5,154 nt of DNA from an uncultured Burkholderiales bacterium (lineage in GTDB: Bacteria; Pseudomonadota; Gammaproteobacteria; Burkholderiales; Burkholderiaceae), in contig CAMLJY010000182.1 in assembly GCA_946480465.1 (NCBI GenBank), forward strand, positions 1-5,154, in the 5' to 3' direction. The notes under the pieces are model-generated. The model had not been told where the DNA came from, made no database searches, and saw only the letters and a program-made list of their open reading frames with translations. A program made the position numbers and the translations under genes. Below are positions 1 to 5,154 of this stretch, piece by piece. The first letter of the stretch is position 1. Each line of letters opens with the position of its first letter.

Positions 1-56
1 GAAGTGCCGAAGTGCCGAAGTGCCGAAGTGCCGAAGTGCCGAAGTGCCGAAGTGCT
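1..56. repeat. 8-bp tandem repeat (GAAGTGCC), about 7 copies
   Basis: Six perfect copies of GAAGTGCC run from the first base to position 48, and a seventh (49-56) ends in T instead of C. The array begins at the window edge, so it may continue to the left. The unit is not a multiple of three, so a change in copy number would shift any reading frame crossing it. Although the frame of the downstream gene is open through the array, I do not think it is translated, because a better start with a ribosome binding site lies at 172. Short perfect arrays like this are prone to slipped-strand copy-number change. Any regulatory effect here is speculation. Confidence 0.93.
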
Positions 57-58
57 GC

Positions 59-89
59 GGGGCTGCGGGGCTGCCGGGGCTGCCGGGGC
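59..89. repeat. Degenerate GGGGCTGC short repeat
   Basis: Directly after the GAAGTGCC array come three copies of GGGGCTGC at 59-66, 67-74 and 76-83, then a partial copy at 85-89. The last two are each preceded by an extra C, which gives a 9-bp period. The shift from one simple repeat to another with nearly the same period suggests repeated replication slippage at this spot. No function is visible. Confidence 0.75.
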
Positions 90-171
90 GGAGAAGCTGA
101 GGAGCTGCGGCAGGCCCGTGGTCGCCGGTTGCCGCGACAATGCCGGCCCCAATGAACGACAGGACGCTCCG
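90..171 (+). other. Non-coding leader of the transglutaminase-like gene
   Basis: This stretch separates the simple repeats from the first gene. I see no convincing sigma-70 promoter. GACAAT at 136-141 matches the -10 consensus at four of six positions but has no -35 partner at a suitable distance. An out-of-frame ATG at 152 lacks a ribosome binding site. The promoter is probably within or left of the repeat array, outside what can be judged here. Confidence 0.4.
161..164 (+). promoter_or_regulatory. Ribosome binding site (AGGA) deciding the start at 172
   Basis: AGGA ends seven bases before the ATG at 172, an ideal spacing. It supports this ATG over the upstream in-frame GTG codons inside the tandem repeat, as does the signal peptide that begins directly after this ATG. 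Confidence 0.75.
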
Positions 172-1287
172 ATGAACACCGCCGCCGACGCCACCCGCCG
201 CCGACTGATGCAGGGGGCGGCGCTGGCCGCCGCGCTGCCGGCCTGGCCGCTGGCTGCCCGCGCCGAGCAGCGCCGCTTCGCGCCCGATGCGCAGAAGCCC
301 TGGCGCAGCTTCGAGGTGGCCACGACGATCGCCGTGGCCGACCACCAGGGCACCAGCCGGGTGTGGATCCCGGTTCCCTCGGTCCACACCGATTACCAGC
401 GCACGCTGGACCACGCCTGGTCCGGCAATGCCTCGCGGGCGGCACTGGTGGCCGATGCGAAGCACGGCGTGCGCATGCTGTATGCCGAGTTCGCGCCCAG
501 CGTCGCGGCGCCGGCGATCACGCTGGTCAGCCGCGTGCAGACGCGCGACCGCGCCGAGGACTGGCAGCGCCCGCAGCCGGCCAGGGAAGACCCCGCGCTG
601 CTGCGGGCGGCGCTGGAGCCGGCCGAGCTGATGCCGCTGGACGGCATCGTGCGCGCCACCGCACTGAAAGCCATCGGCCGGGCCACCGACGACCTGGAGA
701 AGACACGCGCGATCTACCGCTGGGTGGTGGACAACGCACACCGCGAGCCCAGGGTGCGCGGCTGCGGCACCGGCGACATCAAGACCATGCTCGAGACCGG
801 CAACCTGGGCGGCAAGTGCGCCGACCTGAATGCCGTCTTCGTCGGCCTGTGCCGCTCGGTGGGCGTGCCCGCGCGCGACGTGTACGGCGTGCGCCTGGCG
901 CCGTCGGCCTTCGGCTACCGCGAGCTGGGCGCCAACCCGGCCAACCTGAAGGGCGCGCAGCACTGCCGCGCCGAGGTCTTCCTGAAGCGCCACGGCTGGG
1001 TGGCGATGGACCCGGCCGACGTGCTGAAGGTGATGCGCCAGGAGACGCCGGACTGGATCAAGGACCGCGCCCACCCGCTGGTGGCGCCGGTGGCGCGCGG
1101 CCTCTTCGGCAGCTGGGAAGGCAACTGGCTGGCCTACAACACCGCGCACGACGTGCGGCTGCCGCACAGCGCGTCGAAGAACACCCTGCCGTTCCTGATG
1201 TACCCGCAGGGCGAGAACGCCAGCGGACGCTTCGACGAGCAGGCGCCGGACGCCTTCAAGTACACGATCACGGCCAGGGAGGTCTGA
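172..1287 (+). CDS. Tat-exported transglutaminase-like domain protein
   Basis: The 371-residue protein belongs to the transglutaminase-like (papain-fold) superfamily, whose bacterial members are mostly uncharacterised proteases, amidases or cross-linking enzymes. The N-terminus carries a twin-arginine motif (TRRRLMQG, residues 8-15), an Ala/Leu-rich core, and a likely signal peptidase site after ARA at residue 31, so it is probably exported folded to the periplasm. Residues about 40-150 look beta-rich (VATTIAVAD, RVWIPVP). The catalytic core follows: Cys216 in GGKCADLNAVF, His264 in QHCRAEVF and Asp280 in GWVAMDPAD, the standard Cys-His-Asp triad in the standard order. A tail with GSWEGNWLAYN (about 313-323) follows the core. 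The ATG at 172 was chosen for its AGGA site and because it places the signal peptide at the N-terminus; the open frame continues upstream into simple repeats. The TGA stop at 1285-1287 lies in the left flanking repeat of the palindromic element but appears to be the native stop. It converges on the ankyrin gene. The substrate is unknown. Confidence 0.9.
   Translation: MNTAADATRRRLMQGAALAAALPAWPLAARAEQRRFAPDAQKPWRSFEVATTIAVADHQGTSRVWIPVPSVHTDYQRTLDHAWSGNASRAALVADAKHGVRMLYAEFAPSVAAPAITLVSRVQTRDRAEDWQRPQPAREDPALLRAALEPAELMPLDGIVRATALKAIGRATDDLEKTRAIYRWVVDNAHREPRVRGCGTGDIKTMLETGNLGGKCADLNAVFVGLCRSVGVPARDVYGVRLAPSAFGYRELGANPANLKGAQHCRAEVFLKRHGWVAMDPADVLKVMRQETPDWIKDRAHPLVAPVARGLFGSWEGNWLAYNTAHDVRLPHSASKNTLPFLMYPQGENASGRFDEQAPDAFKYTITAREV
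1283..1287. repeat. Left TCTGA flanking direct repeat (candidate target duplication)
   Basis: TCTGA here is repeated at 1444-1448, directly bordering the 156-bp palindrome. It contains the TGA stop of the transglutaminase-like gene. The middle base (T1285 opposite T1446) is where the inverted symmetry breaks, as expected if these bases are a direct duplication and not part of the terminal inverted repeats. Five bases could still match by chance. Confidence 0.5.
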
Positions 1288-1443
1288 GCCTGTGAAGCAT
1301 TCCGCCACGCCCGCTCGTGCGCCCCAGACGGCGCCGCTCGTCGTTGCAAAGCCTTGATGGGGGAACGGCCACATCTTCGGCTTCGCGTCTAGATCGGCAC
1401 CGTCTGGGACACCCGCTCGGACGCGCCGGAATACTTCACAGGC
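1288..1443. mobile_element. Palindromic MITE-like element, 156 bp
   Basis: The ends are inverted copies: GCCTGTGAAGCATTCCG (1288-1304) matches the reverse complement of 1427-1443 at 16 of 17 bases. The pairing continues inward at a constant register (position sum 2731). Over 1282-1339 against 1392-1449, 46 of 58 positions are complementary. An inner stem of 1346-1353 with 1379-1386 and a tip of GATG (1356-1359) with CATC (1372-1375) close the structure on a 7-base loop near 1362-1368. TCTGA directly flanks both ends, as expected for a target duplication. There is no ORF, so it could move only with a transposase supplied elsewhere. The size and layout recall Correia-type elements of Neisseria, but I see no evidence of homology. 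Alternatives are a native long terminator or a structured RNA. The palindrome is certain; its mobility is inferred. Confidence 0.7.
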
Positions 1444-1448
1444 TCTGA
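1444..1448. repeat. Right TCTGA flanking direct repeat (candidate target duplication)
   Basis: This is the second copy of TCTGA, on the right border of the palindromic element. Removing the element and one copy would restore GAGGTCTGACGCGCC, leaving the transglutaminase stop codon intact and only 29 bp between the two convergent stop codons. Confidence 0.5.
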
Positions 1449-1451
1449 CGC

Positions 1452-1468
1452 GCCGGCAGGCCGCCGGC
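1452..1468. terminator. Short GC hairpin between convergent genes, possible terminator
   Basis: GCCGGC at 1452-1457 and again at 1463-1468 can pair across a 5-base loop (AGGCC). It begins a few bases beyond the ankyrin stop codon on the minus strand. If the palindromic element is an insertion, the hairpin originally lay directly after both convergent stop codons, a natural place for a two-way terminator. There is no T-run on either side, so it is not a textbook intrinsic terminator. GCCGGC is also common by chance in DNA this rich in G and C. Confidence 0.3.
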
Positions 1469-1472
1469 TCGC

Positions 1473-4400
1473 TCAGCGGCTGAAGCGCAGGCGGCCATCG
1501 TCCGCGCCGATGGACCGCTCCACCAGCGTGCCGCGGCGCGGGTCGGCGTCCAGCAGCACGGTGCTGAAGGCGGGCGCGACCAGCCCACCGGGCGAGAAGT
1601 GCAGCGTCAGCGAGCGGGTGCCGGGCGCGACGTCGAACCAGCGGATGGGCAGGCCGGCAGCTTCGTGGGCGACGCCGAGGCGGCGGACCCGTGCGCCGGC
1701 CCAGTCCTCGTCGCGGCGGTCGACGAAGGCGAGCGTGCCGCCGCGTCCGGTCTTGCCGCTGCGCGAGCGGCCGTTGCTGAACTCCGCCGTCAGCGCCATG
1801 TTGGACCACACCAGGCCGTCTTCCGGCGACGTGACCGTCACGTGCAAGGCGATGGGCGGGTCGTCGGGCCGCGCCTGCGCTGCCGCTTCCGTGGATTGGC
1901 TGCCGACCACCCAGTCCGGCGGGGCCGGCGGTTCGGTGAGCAGCAGCACCTGGTTGCGGTGCAGCCACCAGCGGCCCCGGGCCTGCTGGTCGACACCGCC
2001 ATAGGTGATGCCGAAATCGAAGCGACCGTCGGGATGCAGTTGCAGGCCGGCGGCCATCTCGCGCGCCGCCTGCAGGCGGTACGCGCCGGCGACGCGGCGC
2101 ATGGAGGCGGCGTCGGCGCGGGCGGCGGCGGGGCAGGCCGCGGCCGCTGGCGCGGACAGGGCCGCGGCGAAGCGGGCCGGTTCTCGGCATTGCACGTGCT
2201 GGGCCGCCGTCAGGCCGCCGGGCACGCGCTGTTGCCAGACCCGCGGATCGCTCTCGGCCAGGCGGCGCAGCAGTGCCGGATCGCGTGACGCGATCGCGAG
2301 CCAGGCGGGCGCGGCGGCGGCGTCGCCGGTCCAGCCGATGCCCGCCCCGGCCTGCAGCAGCGCGGACACCAGGTCCGCCCGGCCGGCCCGCAGCGCGCTG
2401 TGCAGCGGGGGCAGGCCGGTGGCGGCCATCGGCCGGTTGATCGCGGTGGCCGCGCCCGCGGCCTGCCACCAGCCGGTGTCGGGGGTTTGGTCGGGCTGCG
2501 CCAGCCAGCGCTGCGTGATCCGGTGCAGCAGCGGCGGCTCGGCGCCGCAGCCGGCGTCCAGGCGCAGTCCGCGCTCGGCCAGCGCCGCGCCGAAGCCGGG
2601 TTCGACGGCCAGCGATTTGACGGCCGCCGCGGCGGTGATGCAGGCCTCGCCCAGCGGGCGCCCGGTGCGGCGCAGCACGTGGTCCACGGTATCGGGCCGG
2701 CCCGAGGCGATGGCCGCGTCGAGTGCCGTCCCGTGCTCGGCCGATGCCAGGTCCAGCGTCGCGCCGGCCTGCAGCAGCAGCTCGGCCGCATCGCTTCGCC
2801 CAAACGCCAGGGCGACGTGCATCGGCAGCCGGCCCTCGCCGTCGGGCCGGCTGTGTCCGGCGCCGCGGCGCAGCAGCTCGGAGACCAGCGGCAGCGGGGC
2901 CTGGCTGCGCAGGGCGGCATGCAGCGGCGGGCCCATGTGGATGCCGTCGTCGGGCAGCGTCGCCGGCGCGCCGCGCTGCAGCAGCGACAGGGCCAGGTCG
3001 TGCCGGCGATGGCTGATCAGCTCGGACAGCGCCGTGCCGGGCAGGCGCCGCGGGTCCATGCCCGACGATTCGAACAGCGCGAGCAGCGCGGCCTCCTGCG
3101 CGCTGGTCCAGGTTCCCGCGGCCGTGGCCTCGACCAGCGTGACGAGCAGCCCGCCGGCTTCCTGCGCGAAGCGGTCGCCGCGCTGACGGCCCAGGTGCTG
3201 CAGCAGCCCGCGCGCGAGATCGAAGTTGCCGCCGAGCAGCGCACGGGTCAGGGCCGACCGGCCGCCCGGCGTGGGCGACAGGCTGTCGGCGCCCGCTTCG
3301 GCCAGCAGCAGCGCGATGGCGGGCCGCTCCAGCTCGACCGCTTCGGCGAGCGGGGTGTTGGGGAGGTCCTGGGGGGCGCCGTCCACCGGGGCGCCCCAGG
3401 CCAGCAGCTGGGTGACCAGCGCCGCATCGCCGCGCCGCACCGCGTGGTGCAGGGCGGTGCCGGGGCCGCGTTCGCCGGTGGCCTTGGCCAAAGCGCGGTC
3501 CTCGCCCACGTGGGGGCCCGTCTGCTGCCACGGCAGGCCGGGCTGCAGCAGGCGGCGCGCGATGGCGTCGTGGCCGCTCGCCAGCGCGGCCAGCGCGGCG
3601 TCCAGCTGCAGGTCGATGGCTTGCGGCCGGCGCTCCGATGCGTCCAGCGTCTTCGGCAGCAGTTCGGCCAGCAGCGCGAGGGCGCCGGCATTGCCCGCCG
3701 CGGCCGCCACGGTGAGGGGGGACGGCGTGGCTTCGTCGTCCGGATCCAGGGCCGGGCGGGTGCCGGTCTGCAGCAGCGCGCGCATCGGCGCCTCGCCCTC
3801 GGTCAGGGCCACCAGCGCATTCCAGGCCAGGTAGTCCGCCGCGGGGCGGTGGACGCCGGACTCGGCCAGGGCCGCGTCGGCCGCCTGGTAGGGACGCCGC
3901 GCGCCGGCTTGCACCAGGCGCTCGACGATCGCGCCGCGCTCGGCCGGCGTCAGCAGCAGCGGCTGCCGCCATGGCGCCAGCTGTTCGTTGGTGTCGAGCA
4001 GGTACTCCAGCGGCGTGCGCTGCTTCCGGTCGTCGCGCCGGTTCGGGTCGGCACCGTGGCGCAGCAGCAGGTCGACGATCTGCGGCGAACCGTAGGCGAT
4101 GGCCCGGTGCAGCGGCGGCAGGTCGTCGTCGCCGTCCGCCTGGTCGGGATCGGCGCCTTGCGCCAGGGCGGCTTCGATTTCGCGCTGCCGCTCGGGCAGC
4201 GTGCGGCGGTGCCGGTCCGCGGCGTCGGCGGCCTCCGCGGGGTCATGGGTGGGTTTCTGCCAGGCCGCGGGTGATGGCAGCAGTCGGCCCGGGAAGGGCT
4301 TTCCACGGGCCGCTTCAGCGGGGGCCGCGCAGCCGCAACCGGCGCGCTGCGACGCGGCCTGGGCGTCCCGCTGCGCCTGCTCGGCCCGCCAGGCCGGGTG

Positions 4401-4628
4401 GTCGCTGCCGGGGCGGGGCCGGCCGGCTGTCCATTCGAAGGGGCGTGGGGCGGCGGGGGCAGGCATCGCGTCGGCCGTGGTGGCCGAGGTGGCTGCGATG
4501 GCTGGGGCGGCCGACGCCGGCAGAGGGAGGGGCAGCAGGAGGGGGAGCAGGGCGGGGGGCAGGCGGCGCTGGGGCATGGGCGGTGGGAGCCTGGATCGGC
4601 CGCCCGGCACGCGCGGTGTGGCAGCCAT
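1473..4628 (-). CDS. Large, probably exported ankyrin-repeat protein
   Basis: The protein has 1051 residues. A Leu/Pro/Ala-rich hydrophobic stretch (about 24-45) with a likely cleavage site after ASA (residue 40) suggests export, and an Ala/Pro-rich linker with GCGC at 97-100 follows. Ankyrin repeats then span about 147-770. The clearest are PPLHRAIAYG...DLLLRHGADPN (171-196), TALHHAVRRGDAALV...LLAWGAP (391-414), TPLAEAV...LLAEAGAD (425-448), LPMHVALAFGRSDAAELLLQAGA (601-623, in pieces) and PPLHSALRAGRADLV...LLQAGA (740-762). Several others are degenerate. The C-terminus (about 845-1048) is beta-rich, with LQLHPDGRFDFGITYGG leading into a GRWW strand, then a second sandwich-like part from about 926. 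Ankyrin repeats bind proteins; the partner is unknown. The ATG at 4628 has AGGA nine bases upstream. A second ATG at 4577 (residue 18, MPQRRLPP) would give a more compact signal peptide but has a poorer ribosome site, so either is possible. It lies 109 bp downstream of the chemoreceptor gene on the same strand. Confidence 0.88.
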   Translation of the reverse strand: MAATPRVPGGRSRLPPPMPQRRLPPALLPLLLPLPLPASAAPAIAATSATTADAMPAPAAPRPFEWTAGRPRPGSDHPAWRAEQAQRDAQAASQRAGCGCAAPAEAARGKPFPGRLLPSPAAWQKPTHDPAEAADAADRHRRTLPERQREIEAALAQGADPDQADGDDDLPPLHRAIAYGSPQIVDLLLRHGADPNRRDDRKQRTPLEYLLDTNEQLAPWRQPLLLTPAERGAIVERLVQAGARRPYQAADAALAESGVHRPAADYLAWNALVALTEGEAPMRALLQTGTRPALDPDDEATPSPLTVAAAAGNAGALALLAELLPKTLDASERRPQAIDLQLDAALAALASGHDAIARRLLQPGLPWQQTGPHVGEDRALAKATGERGPGTALHHAVRRGDAALVTQLLAWGAPVDGAPQDLPNTPLAEAVELERPAIALLLAEAGADSLSPTPGGRSALTRALLGGNFDLARGLLQHLGRQRGDRFAQEAGGLLVTLVEATAAGTWTSAQEAALLALFESSGMDPRRLPGTALSELISHRRHDLALSLLQRGAPATLPDDGIHMGPPLHAALRSQAPLPLVSELLRRGAGHSRPDGEGRLPMHVALAFGRSDAAELLLQAGATLDLASAEHGTALDAAIASGRPDTVDHVLRRTGRPLGEACITAAAAVKSLAVEPGFGAALAERGLRLDAGCGAEPPLLHRITQRWLAQPDQTPDTGWWQAAGAATAINRPMAATGLPPLHSALRAGRADLVSALLQAGAGIGWTGDAAAAPAWLAIASRDPALLRRLAESDPRVWQQRVPGGLTAAQHVQCREPARFAAALSAPAAAACPAAARADAASMRRVAGAYRLQAAREMAAGLQLHPDGRFDFGITYGGVDQQARGRWWLHRNQVLLLTEPPAPPDWVVGSQSTEAAAQARPDDPPIALHVTVTSPEDGLVWSNMALTAEFSNGRSRSGKTGRGGTLAFVDRRDEDWAGARVRRLGVAHEAAGLPIRWFDVAPGTRSLTLHFSPGGLVAPAFSTVLLDADPRRGTLVERSIGADDGRLRFSR

Positions 4629-4737
4629 GGCGGCGGATCCTGGCGTCGGAAATACGCGGCCCGCGAGTGTGCGCGACCGCTCGAGCGCTGCCCATCCCCA
4701 ATGCGGCGGAGCGTCGCCCGCGCGTTTGCTCGGCTTC
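4629..4737 (-). other. 109-bp gap between chemoreceptor and ankyrin genes
   Basis: Apart from the ankyrin ribosome site I see only a 10-bp perfect palindrome, CGCTCGAGCG (4678-4687), and CGCGGCCCGCG (4655-4665). No intrinsic terminator with a T-run and no convincing sigma-70 promoter is visible. The gap therefore does not settle whether the two genes are co-transcribed. Confidence 0.4.
4638..4641 (-). promoter_or_regulatory. Ribosome binding site (AGGA) for the ankyrin gene
   Basis: On the minus strand AGGA lies nine bases before the ATG at 4628. The alternative start at 4577 has only an AGG about eleven bases upstream. This favours 4628, although the protein features would fit either start. 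Confidence 0.5.
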
Positions 4738-5154
4738 TCAGGCTTCCGCGCGGAGCTTGAAGACCGCCACGGTCTCCACCAGCTGGCGCGCCTGCTCTTT
4801 CAGGCTCTCGGCGGCCGAGGCGCTCTGCTGCACCAGCGTGGCGTTCTGCTGCGTGCTCTGGTCCATCTGTGCGACGGCCTGGCCGACCTGGCTGACGCCG
4901 CTGCTTTGCTCGTGGCTGGCGGTGCTGATCTCGGCCACGATGTCGCTGACGCGGCGGATCGCGCCGACGATGTCCTGCATCGTGCGCCCCGCCTCGTCGA
5001 CCAGCGTGCTGCCGTGCTCGACCTGCTCGACGCTGCGCGAGATCAGCGACTTGATCTCGCGCGCGGCCGCCGCGCTGCGCTGGGCCAGCGCGCGCACTTC
5101 GCCCGCGACCACGGCAAAGCCGCGGCCCTGCTCGCCGGCGCGCGCGGCTTCCAC
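4738..5154 (-). CDS. Methyl-accepting chemotaxis protein, C-terminal part (5' end outside window)
   Basis: The 138 visible residues are the end of a chemoreceptor signalling domain, which binds CheA and CheW at the cytoplasmic hairpin tip. They begin at the most conserved tip motif, [19 protein letters not shown] (2-20), followed by [15 protein letters not shown]. The returning coiled-coil helix holds the methylation segment around ASHEQSSGV (79-87; E82-Q83) and [15 protein letters not shown] (97-111), and ends [12 protein letters not shown]. This closely resembles the C-terminal half of Tsr-type (36-heptad class) receptors. The first codon is GTG and is an internal Val, not a start, since the family continues upstream with the outgoing helix, HAMP, membrane and sensor parts. 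The protein stops just after the coiled coil, with no NWETF-like pentapeptide for CheR/CheB tethering. The ligand cannot be inferred because the sensor domain is not in the window. Confidence 0.95.
   Translation of the reverse strand: MEAARAGEQGRGFAVVAGEVRALAQRSAAAAREIKSLISRSVEQVEHGSTLVDEAGRTMQDIVGAIRRVSDIVAEISTASHEQSSGVSQVGQAVAQMDQSTQQNATLVQQSASAAESLKEQARQLVETVAVFKLRAEA

Noticed and set aside
4..171. N-terminal extension of the transglutaminase-like protein from a GTG at position 4
   Set aside because: It would encode low-complexity repeats from the tandem array, has no ribosome binding site, and would bury the Tat signal peptide. The ATG at 172 has AGGA at the right distance.
1288..1443. 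Integron attC site
   Set aside because: The size and imperfect palindrome fit, but I find no GTTRRRY-type core site at the ends and no integron gene cassette arrangement nearby.
2005..3186. Plus-strand open frame of 393 codons within the ankyrin gene
   Set aside because: It is Ser/Ala/Arg-rich with no domain pattern and lies fully inside the ankyrin gene on the other strand. It is an antisense shadow.
2340..3790. Recurrent CTGCAGCAGCGCG-like strings as a DNA repeat family
   Set aside because: They are the antisense of codons for Leu-Leu-Gln-Ala within successive ankyrin repeats, so protein repeat structure and codon bias explain them.
2400..4274. Long plus-strand open frame (624 codons) opposite the ankyrin gene
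   Set aside because: Its product is Gln/Arg/Gly-rich low-complexity sequence. This is a typical antisense shadow of a high-GC gene whose minus-strand frame shows clear ankyrin motifs.
4678..4687. CGCTCGAGCG palindrome as an operator
   Set aside because: It is a single 10-bp palindrome in very GC-rich DNA with no recognisable promoter beside it, so there is too little to support a regulatory call.
4315..4701. Minus-strand open frame of 128 codons over the ankyrin gene start
   Set aside because: It is Pro/Arg/Ala-rich low-complexity sequence in a shifted frame. The overlapping frame has a signal-like N-terminus, a ribosome binding site and downstream ankyrin repeats.

Overview
The window is very GC-rich DNA (strong G/C third-position bias, long antisense shadow frames) and looks like the chromosome of a betaproteobacterium, probably in the order Burkholderiales. 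That placement rests on composition and on the Tsr-like chemoreceptor and Tat-exported transglutaminase-like protein types. It is an inference, because no marker gene is present.

Layout, left to right. Positions 1-171 are a non-coding leader. It opens with seven tandem copies of an 8-bp unit (GAAGTGCC), passes into a second short repeat (GGGGCTGC), and ends in a clear ribosome binding site. Positions 172-1287 (+) encode a 371-residue Tat-exported transglutaminase-like protein with a complete Cys/His/Asp triad. Positions 1288-1472 lie between two convergent genes and hold one striking structure: a 156-bp imperfect palindrome flanked by 5-bp direct repeats (TCTGA). It looks like a small non-autonomous mobile element inserted exactly after the transglutaminase stop codon. 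A short GC hairpin follows at 1452-1468. Positions 1473-4628 (-) encode a 1051-residue, probably exported ankyrin-repeat protein with a C-terminal beta-rich region. After a 109-bp gap, 4738-5154 (-) is the C-terminal part of a Tsr-type methyl-accepting chemotaxis protein whose 5' part lies outside the window.

How the parts relate: the chemoreceptor and ankyrin genes run in the same direction with the receptor upstream; whether they share a transcript cannot be told. The transglutaminase gene converges on the ankyrin gene. No pathway clearly ties the three proteins together. The most interesting item is the palindromic element. Its arms pair along almost their whole length, and every transition-type mismatch noted between them is a G-U wobble on the minus strand and a C-A clash on the plus strand. 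This suggests the structure is maintained as RNA (or folded single-stranded DNA) of the minus strand, the strand of the ankyrin transcript.
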